This document shows, piece by piece, positions 1 to 7,910 of a stretch of 64,000 nucleotides of DNA. The stretch covers positions 21,091 through 85,090 of IMG/VR virus record IMGVR_UViG_3300032174_000002; one strand, 5' to 3'. The notes beneath the pieces were generated by a model that saw nothing but the letters and a program-made list of their open reading frames with translations, ran no database searches and had not been told where the DNA came from. Within the stretch, counting starts at the first letter, position 1, and each line of letters starts with the position of its first letter. A program made the position numbers and the translations under genes. This DNA is from a virus.

Positions 1-165
1 GTGCACCTCGACGGTCAGCGGTGTCGTCGTGCTTGCCGGCACCCACGCGCCCGGACCTCGATGCAGAAAGTGCATCGCCAGGGCGTCGGCCGCCATTGCG
101 TCCTTCGCTCTGGCGTAAAGCTCTCCGTTGATGCGGACCTCGTACGGAAGATCGTCCTTGTCCAT
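1..165 (-). CDS. Hypothetical protein, partial (runs off left edge)
   Basis: Only the first 55 codons are visible. The ATG at 165-163 follows a strong GGGGGAGG Shine-Dalgarno (SD), and the frame stays open to base 1. The visible N-terminus starts MDKDDLPYEVRINGELYA and is not recognised. It lies 29 nt downstream of the membrane-protein gene and is transcribed in the terminase direction, so it should lead into the unseen head (portal/capsid) region. No function is claimed. Confidence 0.6.
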   Translation of the reverse strand, partial: MDKDDLPYEVRINGELYARAKDAMAADALAMHFLHRGPGAWVPASTTTPLTVEVH

Positions 166-194
166 CTGCCTCCCCCTCTTGTTCCTGAAGATCC

Positions 195-617
195 TCACCG
201 CCGCCCCGTCTTCGGCCGGCCCCCGGTGAGCGCCAGCACCTCCTCTGGCGATATCGGCTCGCCCGACAGCTCCGCCGCCGCCCGGGCCTTCTGCTGCGCC
301 AGCTCTGCCACCCGGGCACGCTCCTTGTCCTCGGCCTTGACCGCGCCGGCGACGCCCGCCCCGGCCTGCCGCGCCCGCGCCGCCTGGACCGCATCGCCCA
401 TCCATTTCACCGATGCCCAGCCCCGCCACAGCACGATCGCGTGCGGCCGGTAGCCCGCCAGCCCGAGGAGCAGCAAGCCCCCCGAGAGCGGCCACAGCCA
501 GGTCGCCCGAAAGGCCCAGGCAAGCCCCCAGGTCGCCAGCCCCCAGCCGGCCAGGAAGGCGGCCAGGGTGAGGGTGGCGGCACGGCTGCCAGTGGCGAGG
601 AGGCGGGGGAAGGGCAT
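195..617 (-). CDS. Small membrane protein with charged C-terminal helix
   Basis: 140 aa. Two hydrophobic stretches (about residues 15-35 and 40-58, rich in Trp, Leu and Gly) form a membrane hairpin. They are followed by an amphipathic Ala/Glu/Arg-rich helix (about 70-120) that could be a cytoplasmic coil. The start overlaps the stop of the upstream gene (TGATG), so the two are translationally coupled. It sits just downstream of the large terminase gene. No family recognised; a holin-like or virion membrane role is possible but unsupported. Confidence 0.7.
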   Translation of the reverse strand: MPFPRLLATGSRAATLTLAAFLAGWGLATWGLAWAFRATWLWPLSGGLLLLGLAGYRPHAIVLWRGWASVKWMGDAVQAARARQAGAGVAGAVKAEDKERARVAELAQQKARAAAELSGEPISPEEVLALTGGRPKTGRR

Positions 618-1141
618 CAGATCGGCATGCGGTGGCCGGCCGCGCGCGCGTGGTCCAGACTGCGGATATGCCCAGCCGTCTCGCTCTCCGAAAGCCTGTC
701 ATTGGCGTCCGCCAGCGCTTCGAGGTGGGCGGCGTGGCCGCTCAGGCTTCGCGCCAAGCACCGCGCATCGCGGTAGTCGTCGCCCGAGGCGCGCCCCTCC
801 CCGAGGATTGACTCGAAGCGGCCAAGGATCGCATCGAGTTCCCGCTCGGCTCTTGCCGCAGCCGCGATCATGGCTCGCCTCGTCGCCGGCGTCGCCCGCG
901 CCTCGGCCGCCGCGATCTCTCGCTCCACCGAGTCCATGGGAGCCTGCTCCGGTGCGGCGGCGTCCGCCGTGGTCCTCCACAGCTCGGCGACGTTTCCCCA
1001 GGCAATCAGCCTGGTGCCGCCAACGATCACGCCGAGAAACGCGCCGTGCATGTCGGAGAGGATGCGGCACTCACCCTCCACGAGCCTGCCGGCTCTCGTG
1101 TGTACCTCGCCGGCAAAGGGCTCCCGCCAGTCGTCCGTCAT
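617..1141 (-). CDS. Hypothetical protein downstream of terminase
   Basis: 174 aa, not recognised. The N-terminal third is beta-rich (residues about 8-55, a small barrel-like pattern with Gly-Val-Ile-Val-Gly). The rest is Ala/Arg/Glu-rich and predicted helical. The ATG at 1141 follows the terminase stop by 4 nt, with a GGAGGG-type SD inside the terminase end. It belongs to the packaging operon by position and spacing only. Confidence 0.65.
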   Translation of the reverse strand: MTDDWREPFAGEVHTRAGRLVEGECRILSDMHGAFLGVIVGGTRLIAWGNVAELWRTTADAAAPEQAPMDSVEREIAAAEARATPATRRAMIAAAARAERELDAILGRFESILGEGRASGDDYRDARCLARSLSGHAAHLEALADANDRLSESETAGHIRSLDHARAAGHRMPI

Positions 1142-1145
1142 CTGC

Positions 1146-2630
1146 CTACCCTCCCTGCGCCGCTCTCGGCGCTGCTCGGCCGAAGCTGTAGTGCCTCGAC
1201 GCCTTGGGGCTCAGCCCGGCAAGCTCGAACATCAGCCACGTAGCAGCATCTAAACGATTGGGGCTCGCCTCGCCGCGCTTGCCGGTGTACGACAGCATCT
1301 CATCTTCCAGCTTTCGGAGATGGTCGTAGGTGTAGAGCCGCTTCTTCGGGTCCCACTTCGCGACGTGGTGGACGCGCCCCTGCTCGTAGAGGGCAGACAC
1401 CGGCTCGGCCCGCGCCATCTTGTTGACCGCGGCGTGGACCTTGCGGACGGGGAGGTTGATGTTCGCGCCGCGGAGCGTCGACTCCACCAGGTCGCCGCCG
1501 TTGTTCACCTCGGCCACCAGGCGGTCGCCAGCGATCTCCGCCATCAGCGCCGCGGCCGAGCTCGCCCAGGCCTCGGCCGGCATCACGCCGGACCAGTCGT
1601 CGGTGATGTAGAAGTGGGGCGGCGCCGGCTTGGCGGGAGGGGCCACGGCCCGCGCCAGACCTCGCTTGCCGGCCACGATGCCGCACTCGTCCGACGCCGA
1701 CGTCGCCGTCACCGACGGGTCCAGCCCAACCACCACCCGGTCGATCTCCTCCTCCCACCACTCGCCGTCCTCGCCCGCCGGCGCCTTCACCCGGTGAGCC
1801 GGCACTCGCTCGACTCGGTGGTCGTTGATCATGCCCCAGGTCCAGAGAGCGCCCGGCACGTCCTCGAGGATCTCGGCGGCCAACTCCTGGCGCCCCAGGC
1901 GCGTGCCTTCCATCGGTGCCACGACCTCCTCGATAAACTCGGCCGCCAGGTTGGCCTCGTTCTCCCTGGTATGGCCGCGGGTCACGATCGTGCTGGCCTT
2001 GGCCATCAACTCGCGAAGCAGCTTGATCGGCTTCGGGGTGGTGGTGATGAGGATCTGCGGCTGGCCCTTGCGGCACATCAGGAGCAGGTTCGACCAGACC
2101 TCTTCGAGGCGCTTGTAGGCGGCGAGCTCGTCCGCCCAGAAGCCGTCGAGGTTGGGGCCGCGGAAGCGGTCCGGTTCGTCGGCGGAGAACAGGTGGGCCT
2201 TCGCCCCGTTGTCCCAGGTGATCGTTCGCTTTGTGGGCTCGTAGCGGGGTCGGAAGGCCGGGTCCGAGCAGGCAAGGATGCCGGTCGGTCCCTCGACCAC
2301 GACGCCGCGGAGGTCACCCGCCGTCGGAGCCGACACCCCGAAGCGCTTCCACTCTCCCGCCTCCACCTTGTCGAGGACGGCGTTTGACCCGACTTTCGTC
2401 TTTCCCCAGCCGCGCCCGGCCAGCCACATGAGGATGAAGAACCCGCACGCCGGCAGGAACTGCCCGTTGCTCCGCTCGTCCCGGTCGAGCGTCGGGTTCC
2501 GCGGTCGTCCGGCCCCCTCCTGGCCCACCGCATGCCAGCGCTTCCGCCTCTCGGTGTCGAGAGGAGCGTTCCTGAGCATGAAGAGGCGCCAGAACTCCTG
2601 GCGGAGGGGGATGGGGGAGAGGGCGGGCAT
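1146..2630 (-). CDS. terL: Terminase large subunit (packaging ATPase and nuclease)
   Basis: 494 aa with the start chosen at 2630. It pumps phage DNA into the prohead and cuts it. Walker A AGRGWGKT is at residues 71-78 and Walker B FWADE at 164-168. The ATPase coupling segment TTTPKP is near 196. The RNase-H-like nuclease domain shows Asp304 in VGLDPS, Glu374/Asp380 in AEVNNGGD and Asp461 in NRLDAATW, the expected acidic set. The frame is open up to 2723, but those extra residues are Arg/Pro-rich and overlap a separate coupled ORF (2639-2779), so the MPALSP start is preferred. Length and motif order fit the DNA-packaging family of siphoviruses. Confidence 0.95.
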   Translation of the reverse strand: MPALSPIPLRQEFWRLFMLRNAPLDTERRKRWHAVGQEGAGRPRNPTLDRDERSNGQFLPACGFFILMWLAGRGWGKTKVGSNAVLDKVEAGEWKRFGVSAPTAGDLRGVVVEGPTGILACSDPAFRPRYEPTKRTITWDNGAKAHLFSADEPDRFRGPNLDGFWADELAAYKRLEEVWSNLLLMCRKGQPQILITTTPKPIKLLRELMAKASTIVTRGHTRENEANLAAEFIEEVVAPMEGTRLGRQELAAEILEDVPGALWTWGMINDHRVERVPAHRVKAPAGEDGEWWEEEIDRVVVGLDPSVTATSASDECGIVAGKRGLARAVAPPAKPAPPHFYITDDWSGVMPAEAWASSAAALMAEIAGDRLVAEVNNGGDLVESTLRGANINLPVRKVHAAVNKMARAEPVSALYEQGRVHHVAKWDPKKRLYTYDHLRKLEDEMLSYTGKRGEASPNRLDAATWLMFELAGLSPKASRHYSFGRAAPRAAQGG

Positions 2631-2638
2631 GGAACCAG

Positions 2639-2779
2639 CTAGCCGTGATCGATGGCGACCACGAAGCGGCGAGGGTCGAGCCCGCGGCACCGATTCGAGA
2701 GGGTGGCGAACTCGGGCGGCCAAGACCGCACCTCGTCCCTGTCCACGAACCAGTCGGTCACCTCGCGCGTGGTCGCCAT
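2639..2779 (-). CDS. Small coupled ORF between the terminase genes
   Basis: 46 aa (begins MATTREVTDWFVDRDEV). Its ATG overlaps the stop of the putative small-terminase gene (TGATG). Its TAG lies 8 nt before the preferred terL start. Coupling on both sides and a plausible composition argue that it is translated. It also explains why the upstream extension of terL looks like out-of-frame sequence. Function unknown. Confidence 0.6.
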   Translation of the reverse strand: MATTREVTDWFVDRDEVRSWPPEFATLSNRCRGLDPRRFVVAIDHG

Positions 2780-3723
2780 CAGTTAGCTACCTCCCCCGGC
2801 GTCATCACCGGCGCCATCCGCTTCACGTCCACCAAGAACCTGGAATGCGCCTTGCGCTCCTCTGCCTCCGCGACCTCGGGTGCCAGCATCGCCGCCAACG
2901 CCGCCGACTTCGCGGCCTCGAAGCCGGCCCTGTAGATCCCTGCCTCCACGCTGCCGGGAGGATAGGGCAGCTCGAGCGGGCAGAGCAGCGCCTCCACGGC
3001 CGCCTTCGCCTGCGCCAGCAGCGCTTTGATCGCCGCGGCCTGCTGGTGGAGAGTCTCCTGCACCATATCGGCATACCGGACCACCAGCATCTGCAGCTCC
3101 TCGAGCGTCAGCACCGCCCGGGCCCGGACTGCGATCTTGGTCTCGGTGTCGACCAGGCGGCGGGACGTTTCGATCGTTCGCCGGGCCTCTCCTTCTGCCT
3201 GGATCGCGGCCTGCCGGCGCTGCTCGGCGGTCGCCCCGGCCTCGAGCGCCGCCTCGAGCCGGGCGAGGATGCGGACCGCGGCATCGGGGTCGCCAGCGAC
3301 AGCTTGGAGCTCGTCCAGGATCTCCCGGGCCTCGAGCAGCGCGGCGCCGATCGCGGCCACGGCCGCCCCGGAGCCAGTGCGCTTCATCTGCTCCGAGAGC
3401 AGGAGGGCGGCGAGCGCCTTCTCTTCGACCAGCTGCGCGGCCTGGGGGTCGGCGAGCAGGCGCTGGTGGGCCTCCCGCAGCTCTTCCGGGATGGCGAGGG
3501 CATACTTGCTGTACGCACCCGTCTTGTAGTTGCCGTTCGCCGGCCCGACCGGGTTTCGACCGCCGTGGCGCCAACAGCGGTCCCTGCCGGGCTCGCAGGG
3601 CTTCTTGCATGGCGTCCCGCCTGGGATGCCGCGGCGGGCGTGACCTTTGATGGGGAAGTTGCAGCGGGGGCGCCCCCCTAATTTCAGAGCGCGGTCCTGC
3701 GGTTCGGAGCCTGGATCTGCCAT
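2779..3723 (-). CDS. Putative terminase small subunit
   Basis: 314 aa. The N-terminus (about 15-70) holds a Cys/His cluster (CNF, CKKPC, RCWRHGG) followed by NGNYKTGAYSKY. This HGG...G.Y..G signature is common in proteins encoded immediately upstream of large terminases. The remainder is a long Ala/Glu/Arg helical region consistent with oligomerising coiled coils. Position directly upstream of terL supports a DNA-recognition packaging subunit. No classical helix-turn-helix is obvious, so the call rests on context plus the N-terminal motif. Confidence 0.6.
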   Translation of the reverse strand: MADPGSEPQDRALKLGGRPRCNFPIKGHARRGIPGGTPCKKPCEPGRDRCWRHGGRNPVGPANGNYKTGAYSKYALAIPEELREAHQRLLADPQAAQLVEEKALAALLLSEQMKRTGSGAAVAAIGAALLEAREILDELQAVAGDPDAAVRILARLEAALEAGATAEQRRQAAIQAEGEARRTIETSRRLVDTETKIAVRARAVLTLEELQMLVVRYADMVQETLHQQAAAIKALLAQAKAAVEALLCPLELPYPPGSVEAGIYRAGFEAAKSAALAAMLAPEVAEAEERKAHSRFLVDVKRMAPVMTPGEVAN

Positions 3724-3747
3724 CCGGTCACCGGCTGCGGAGGCGCC

Positions 3748-3945
3748 CTACGACCATTGGCGCTCGAACTCTTGCCGTCCGGGGTGGCCGGCGGCGCTAT
3801 CGGCTGCGCAGTCCCTGTACCCGGCCTCGTGGGACTCATACCAAGTGCCGAGAATGCCGTAGCGGAAGCCATTCTCGCCGGCGAAGCTCAGGAAAGTATC
3901 CACCACCGCTCCTGGCGTTCGCTCGACCATGGTCACCGCGCTCAT
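3748..3945 (-). CDS. Hypothetical 65-aa protein
   Basis: The start at 3945 overlaps the upstream stop as ATGA. Upstream in-frame codons look non-coding. The protein begins MSAVTMVERTPGAVVDTF and contains an aromatic FRYGILGTWYESHEAGY segment. Not recognised. It sits 24 nt before the putative small terminase. Confidence 0.55.
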   Translation of the reverse strand: MSAVTMVERTPGAVVDTFLSFAGENGFRYGILGTWYESHEAGYRDCAADSAAGHPGRQEFERQWS

Positions 3946-4271
3946 CGCCCGAATCCAGCGCGCGGCGGCCCGATCGAGATGCCCTGCTCGAGATCCCGCA
4001 GCCGCACGAACGCCGGCGCGCCGTTCTCGCCACTGGCCCACAGCCAGGCCAGCGATTCGTACTCGGTCAGCCAGGGCTCATTCTGTGGGTAGAAGTTACT
4101 GCACTCGACGATCTTGCTCTGGATCACCGGCGGCGGATGGCCCGCCGCGAGGCACCGCCGGACCGTGTTGCCCCGGCTGTCGCGCTGCGTCCAGCAGGAC
4201 TTGCAGGAGGCGCAGAGCGGCAGGGAGAGGTCCTTCGGAGTGGCCTTGTCGATGCGGATGGCGGGTGGCAT
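3942..4271 (-). CDS. Small Cys-containing hypothetical protein
   Basis: 109 aa. A CASCKSCW cluster near residue 20 plus later Cys (RRCLA, VECSNF) give a possible four- to five-cysteine metal site. A conserved-looking YPQNEPWLTEYESLAW block follows. It is coupled to the next gene by ATGA. Function unknown. Confidence 0.6.
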   Translation of the reverse strand: MPPAIRIDKATPKDLSLPLCASCKSCWTQRDSRGNTVRRCLAAGHPPPVIQSKIVECSNFYPQNEPWLTEYESLAWLWASGENGAPAFVRLRDLEQGISIGPPRAGFGR

Positions 4272-4416
4272 GGGCTGGACTGCTTGCCGGGTGGCTCCTT
4301 GCCCACGTGGGGCGGCTCCACGCTACCGAGGTGGCCTGCCGGAGCCCGGCGGCTCCGTGGGGTTCCGGGTGGCTCACCCGGCCGTCGTTGCCGAGGCGAC
4401 GGGGACGTTCAAAGGC

Positions 4417-4446
4417 GGGGCGGCGACCCGCGCGAGCCGCCGCCCC
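4417..4446 (-). terminator. Possible rho-independent terminator
   Basis: A perfect 9-bp GC stem (4417-4425 with 4438-4446, loop 12 nt) lies 14 nt after the stop of the Big-domain gene in the leftward direction. Only three T follow, so termination would be weak. Bases 4272-4459 hold no gene I can support. Confidence 0.35.
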
Positions 4447-4459
4447 TTCGCGCGTTGGC

Positions 4460-4801
4460 TCAGGCTCCCGGCGCGGGAGCGGGGGCAGCGGGAGCGGCGG
4501 GAACCGCGGTCGGCGCGGCCGCCGTCAGGTTCAGCCCAGTCGCCGGCTCGGAGACGTCGTAGTCCTGGCTCGCATCCAACTCGGCGCCCACCGTGTTGGT
4601 CGCCTTGACGTTGACGGTCGCCTTGCCGGGCGCCACCGCGACGGCCACGCAGGAGAGGCCGTCCGCGGCCGGCGTGACGGTCAGGATGTTGGTGTCGGAG
4701 CTGGACCATGCGATGCCGGTCACCGGCTCCGGCTCGCCCTTCGCGCCCAGCGGGTTGATGGCCAGGGCGTCTTCCTGGCCGACGCTCATCGGGATCGACA
4801 T
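4460..4801 (-). CDS. Bacterial Ig-like (Big) domain protein
   Basis: 113 aa starting MSIPMSVGQEDALAI after a strong SD (GAGGAGAGCG, 6 nt before the ATG). Residues about 5-90 show the Big-domain pattern: a W.SSDTNILTVTP strand, then GLSCVAVAVAPGKATVNVKAT. Such Ig-like domains decorate phage capsids and tails and can bind carbohydrates. The C-terminus is a Pro/Ala tail. The same frame is open upstream to 4981, but that part appears to belong to another gene. It could be a head decoration protein given nearby terminase; this is inference. Confidence 0.75.
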   Translation of the reverse strand: MSIPMSVGQEDALAINPLGAKGEPEPVTGIAWSSSDTNILTVTPAADGLSCVAVAVAPGKATVNVKATNTVGAELDASQDYDVSEPATGLNLTAAAPTAVPAAPAAPAPAPGA

Positions 4802-4821
4802 GTCTTTCGCTCTCCTCAGAT

Positions 4822-4981
4822 TCAAGATGGTTGCGCCGGTACTGGCGCCTCCGGGCGGTCGCGCCGCCAGGGCCTCGAGATCCTCCTGGAGCTCTTCCAG
4901 GGCGAGCCACAGAACCGTCGCGCTACCTTCCCGTCCAGGGATGGCGAAGTGCGCGGCGGCCTCGTGGAGATGGCGGTGCAT
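4822..4981 (-). CDS. Small hypothetical gene, frame apparently broken
   Basis: From ATG 4981 the frame reads MHRHLHEAAAHFAIP... through an acidic helix ELQEDLEAL with G/C-rich third positions. It then runs without stop into the Big-domain gene. A shift of frame near 4870 instead gives a tail RDRPEAPVPAQPS and a TGA at 4822, followed by the SD of the next gene, which is the normal arrangement here. A one-base indel is suspected. No function. Bases 4982-5104 hold nothing I can support. Confidence 0.35.
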
Positions 4982-5104
4982 TGTCGGCAACGATCATCGC
5001 GCAGTCGTTGCGGCGGCGTCAAGGGCTGAACGGAAGCCGAGCCTGTCTACCTCTGCACCGTCGCCGTGCAGTACTGCAGGGTCGCGGTGCAGACCCCCCC
5101 TCCT

Positions 5105-5329
5105 TCACACCCGCCTCTCCCTCACCGTCAATCCCCTGCGTTCCGCCACTCGGTGCGGGTGCGCTCCCACCGGCAGGTCCGCCCCGTTGTACTCCCAGGC
5201 GGCCAGCACCTCGCGGCGCCGGGAGCCGGTCAGGAAGCGGGGGTGCCAGTCGAGCGCCTCCCGCTCTTCCATCTCGTGGTGCGGCCGTAGGGCCGCGATC
5301 AGCATCAGCTTGGTCGGGATGGGTATCAT
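5105..5329 (-). CDS. Hypothetical 74-aa protein
   Basis: The start at 5329 overlaps the upstream stop (TGATG), giving MIPIPTKLMLIAALRPHHEM. It has a basic middle and C-terminus (GSRRREVLAAWEYNG). Not recognised. It is the downstream member of the QueC/DpdA transcription unit. Confidence 0.55.
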   Translation of the reverse strand: MIPIPTKLMLIAALRPHHEMEEREALDWHPRFLTGSRRREVLAAWEYNGADLPVGAHPHRVAERRGLTVRERRV

Positions 5330-5523
5330 CACACCCCTTTGGCGAGCGGCCGCTGCGGGAGAGACTGCCACCGGGCCGCGTGCTGGACCGGCTGGCCGCT
5401 GGTGGGCGCGGTCAGCTGGATCGGGATCTTGCCGGCCTGCTGGCCGCCCACCAGGCAGGGATGGCCGCGGGTGGCTCCGCAGTGCGGGCAGGGGACGGAG
5501 AGGGCGGCGGCGGGGTCGGTCAT
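5329..5523 (-). CDS. Small zinc-finger-like protein
   Basis: 64 aa; the start at 5523 overlaps the queC stop (ATGA). CPHCGATRGHPC near residues 11-22 followed by HAARW gives a CxxC...C...H pattern. This resembles short phage zinc-binding proteins that begin CPxCxAxxGxPC. It directly follows queC, so a link to the modification pathway is conceivable but unproven. Confidence 0.65.
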   Translation of the reverse strand: MTDPAAALSVPCPHCGATRGHPCLVGGQQAGKIPIQLTAPTSGQPVQHAARWQSLPQRPLAKGV

Positions 5524-6092
5524 CGGTCCTGCCTGCACGAGTCGCACTCTCCGCACTGCGTACCGTCCTGGCGCGGCTCGTAGCAAGACCAGGTGTCGGC
5601 GATCACCACCTGAAGTGCGACCGCGAGCGCGCGGACTTCGGAGCGCAGCATACCAACGAGCGGCGCGCGGACGACAACGCCGCCGTCGAGCGCGAGGACG
5701 ACCGAGAGAGCCGCCGCGAATTCCGGCCGGCAGTCAGGATAGCTCGCCTGGTCCGCGCCACTGGCGCCATACCAGACCTCCCGGGCTCCGATCTCCGGTG
5801 CCGAACTGGCCGCCAGCGCAATCAGGATCAGGTTCCGGCAGGGGATGACTCGCGGCCCGGAGGCGCCGACGCCATTCGCCAGGGCCGCCGCGGCCGGGAA
5901 TGCGGCTCGCAGTTCGACTAGGCGGCTACCATTCCTGCCGCACCAGCGCTGGGCAGCTTCGCGCTCCTGTTCCACCGCCGGCTGGCCGTAGTCCACAAAC
6001 GCCGCGGCGGCCAGGCGACCGGCTCGCGCCGCGATCGTCGCCAGCACTGTCGAGTCCAGGCCACCGGAGAACAGGACCGCCACGTCCTTCAT
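5520..6092 (-). CDS. queC: 7-cyano-7-deazaguanine (preQ0) synthase QueC
   Basis: 190 aa. QueC converts 7-carboxy-7-deazaguanine to preQ0 using ATP and ammonia. The PP-loop SGGLDST is at residues 9-15, the family motif GADQASYPDCRPEF is in the middle, and the C-terminal zinc site has Cys170, 180, 183 and 186 (CGECDSC). It is slightly shorter than cellular QueC (about 220-230 aa) but keeps every signature. The start overlaps the stop of the DpdA-like gene (ATGA), so the two are co-translated. In phages this enzyme supplies a modified base for DNA. Confidence 0.93.
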   Translation of the reverse strand: MKDVAVLFSGGLDSTVLATIAARAGRLAAAAFVDYGQPAVEQEREAAQRWCGRNGSRLVELRAAFPAAAALANGVGASGPRVIPCRNLILIALAASSAPEIGAREVWYGASGADQASYPDCRPEFAAALSVVLALDGGVVVRAPLVGMLRSEVRALAVALQVVIADTWSCYEPRQDGTQCGECDSCRQDR

Positions 6093-6709
6093 GGTGCGCC
6101 TCGGTAGTTGATGACCTTCTGGTGGCGGGCACCGTCGAGCAATCCGATCGTGCTGGCGAACCGCGTCACGCTGGTGCCGTCGAAGGAGTCAGCCCCGGCG
6201 AGTTGGCACAGCCAGATGCGCCGAGCCGTGTTCACGCGCCCGACGTGGAGATGGCAGCCGCGTTTCCGCGCCAGGTCGCCCCAGGCCGGAAGCGTGCGCT
6301 CCTTCCATCCGGTGTCACCCCCGACGAAGATGCCGACGTTCGCCGAGAGGAGCGGCGCCACGTCCTGCGGCTCCATCCCGTTCTGCACCGGGACGAGCCG
6401 CCTGCCTCCGAAACGTTCGAGGCGCGGCAGCCACGACTCGGACAGCCGCAGCGAAGTGAGGCCGCCGCATACGATGTCGGGCGCCACCACGAAATCCGCC
6501 CCGGCACCGAGCAGGTCGAGCGCTCGCGAGAAGGCTCCGGCGTCGAACGGTTCGCCGCGCTGGAAGGCGGTCCAGGCCCCGTTGTCGAGGGCGTACCTCG
6601 CGAAGCCCTCCGTTCGTAGCGCACCGGTCGCCGACACCATCAGGCCCCAGCCGCACTCGCGGAGCACCGCGAGATTCCTGGCTGTGCCGGTGCGGGAGGC
6701 GTAGGGCAT
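6089..6709 (-). CDS. dpdA: DpdA-like DNA-guanine transglycosylase
   Basis: 206 aa, start at ATG 6709 with AGGTGG SD. The order of motifs is that of the tRNA-guanine-transglycosylase TIM barrel as seen in phage DpdA proteins: LDNGAW (41-46), APDIV (76-80), PVQNG (107-111), GIFVGG (126-131), HVGRVNT (155-161) and GADSFDGTS (172-180). Known DpdA enzymes exchange guanine in DNA for preQ0 or derivatives. Asp42 and Asp78 are candidate catalytic residues. It overlaps queC, which would make its substrate. FolE, QueD and QueE are not in the window and may be supplied by the host or lie outside. Confidence 0.78.
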   Translation of the reverse strand: MPYASRTGTARNLAVLRECGWGLMVSATGALRTEGFARYALDNGAWTAFQRGEPFDAGAFSRALDLLGAGADFVVAPDIVCGGLTSLRLSESWLPRLERFGGRRLVPVQNGMEPQDVAPLLSANVGIFVGGDTGWKERTLPAWGDLARKRGCHLHVGRVNTARRIWLCQLAGADSFDGTSVTRFASTIGLLDGARHQKVINYRGAP

Positions 6710-6718
6710 GAGCGCCAC

Positions 6719-7198
6719 CTACTCGCCCCCTTCCGGCGGCGGCAGCTTCATCTTCCCGAGCAGCCGCCCGGCCTTGGCGAACGCCACCCGCAGCCGATCG
6801 AGGTCCTCGGCCTGGTCGGCTTCGTAGGCTTCCCGGAGGAGCAGCAGCCCGTCCACCGCGACGGCTACGATCTCGTCCGGGGAGGGGAGGGGAGGTTCGA
6901 GGCCGAGCAGCTCGGCCAGAGCGGTCACAGCGCCGGCGGCGTCTCGCCAAGCAGGGATGCGCTCGTGGGCAGCGGCTAGAATCTCCCCGACCGGGCAACC
7001 GCTCCACTGCGCACCCTTGACACTCAGGAGCGCGCCGATCTGGTACACGATGTCGCCGGAGAGCTTCCCCGCGATCTGCGCTTTCTCCATCTCCTCGCGC
7101 GATTCCTCCCAGGCCCATCGGGCGACATCGCGGGCCTCTGCGCCGACCCGCTTTGCATCCTCGCCAGCGCTCGTGACCCACCACTCATCGAAGGTCAT
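6719..7198 (-). CDS. Hypothetical protein in the queC/dpdA unit
   Basis: 159 aa, start at 7198 by ATGA overlap. Begins MTFDEWWVTSAGEDAKRVGAE and is almost entirely helical and acidic. The MTFDEWW opening is common in small phage proteins of unknown role. It lies 9 nt before dpdA. Confidence 0.6.
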   Translation of the reverse strand: MTFDEWWVTSAGEDAKRVGAEARDVARWAWEESREEMEKAQIAGKLSGDIVYQIGALLSVKGAQWSGCPVGEILAAAHERIPAWRDAAGAVTALAELLGLEPPLPSPDEIVAVAVDGLLLLREAYEADQAEDLDRLRVAFAKAGRLLGKMKLPPPEGGE

Positions 7199-7557
7199 CG
7201 GACGCCCCACCCGAGACCCTTGACCGCCCGCACGCTCGGCGCCAAGGCCAGGTAGTAGTGGTCATCCGCCGGGCGCCCTGTCGCTTCTTGGTAGAACTCG
7301 TACGCCGCCCGGGCGAAGCAGAACGAGCAGCATCCAGGCTCGGCCCAGCCACAGACCAACTGCTCGGAGTGGCTCCCGTCGAGCGTGGTCACCTCGACGA
7401 CGCAGGCACGATCCTGGGTGCAGCCGCAGCAGTAACACGCCGGCCGCGTGCAGACCGGGCAGCGGAAGCCGTTGTCGGCTGCGGAGCTCGCCTGGAGGAC
7501 GGTGCCGCAGCCCTGGCAGGGGACAGGGAGCGGGTGGAAGGGGAGGGGAGCGGTCAC
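7195..7557 (-). CDS. Cys-rich zinc-binding phage protein
   Basis: 120 aa. Paired cysteines (CQGC, CPVC, CYCCGCTQDRAC) are followed later by CGWAEPGCCSFC. The CGCT-D-AC ... C-W-PG-CS-C arrangement is a recurrent uncharacterised phage family. The Cys count suggests at least two metal sites. Coupled at both ends (ATGA with 7198; overlaps the gene upstream). Confidence 0.7.
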   Translation of the reverse strand: MTAPLPFHPLPVPCQGCGTVLQASSAADNGFRCPVCTRPACYCCGCTQDRACVVEVTTLDGSHSEQLVCGWAEPGCCSFCFARAAYEFYQEATGRPADDHYYLALAPSVRAVKGLGWGVR

Positions 7558-7910
7558 CGCTGCGCCTCCACGGCGGCCTGGTCCTGAATGGCGACGAAGG
7601 AGACGGCGATGGCTTCGTCCTCGGTCAGCAGCCCCCGCTGAGCGTCATCGAAGATGTCCGAGAACCGCTGCGCCAGTTCCGCCCGCAACGCCGGCTGCGG
7701 CCCGCGGCGCTCGACGGCCAGCTGCCAGCCGCGGCAGGGTTCGCCCTCGCGCTGCGCCTCGTGGCAGCAGAACGTCTCGCCGGACAGGACGCAGAGCATG
7801 GCCACCAGGCGCGTGTCCTCGGAGAGCGAGGCCGGCGTCCCGCGGCGGAAGGCGCAGGTGGCGCAGCGCTCCGTAGTGCTGGCTCCCGGCGACGCCGGCT
7901 GGTCAGGCAT
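7554..7910 (-). CDS. Cys-rich hypothetical phage protein
   Basis: 118 aa. CATCAFRRGT, then C.LSGE.FCCHE, then CRGW form a CxxC...C...CCHE...C pattern seen in uncharacterised phage proteins. The C-terminal half is acidic and helical. Overlaps both neighbours by a few bases. Confidence 0.65.
   Translation of the reverse strand: MPDQPASPGASTTERCATCAFRRGTPASLSEDTRLVAMLCVLSGETFCCHEAQREGEPCRGWQLAVERRGPQPALRAELAQRFSDIFDDAQRGLLTEDEAIAVSFVAIQDQAAVEAQR

Noticed and set aside
1320-2387. 355-codon ORF on the + strand
   Set aside because: Complete antisense shadow of the terminase gene. High GC removes stop codons from other frames, and the sequence is Arg/His/Asp-rich with no motif.
2631-2723. N-terminal extension of the large terminase
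   Set aside because: Arg/Pro-rich, no start signal, overlaps a separate coupled ORF.
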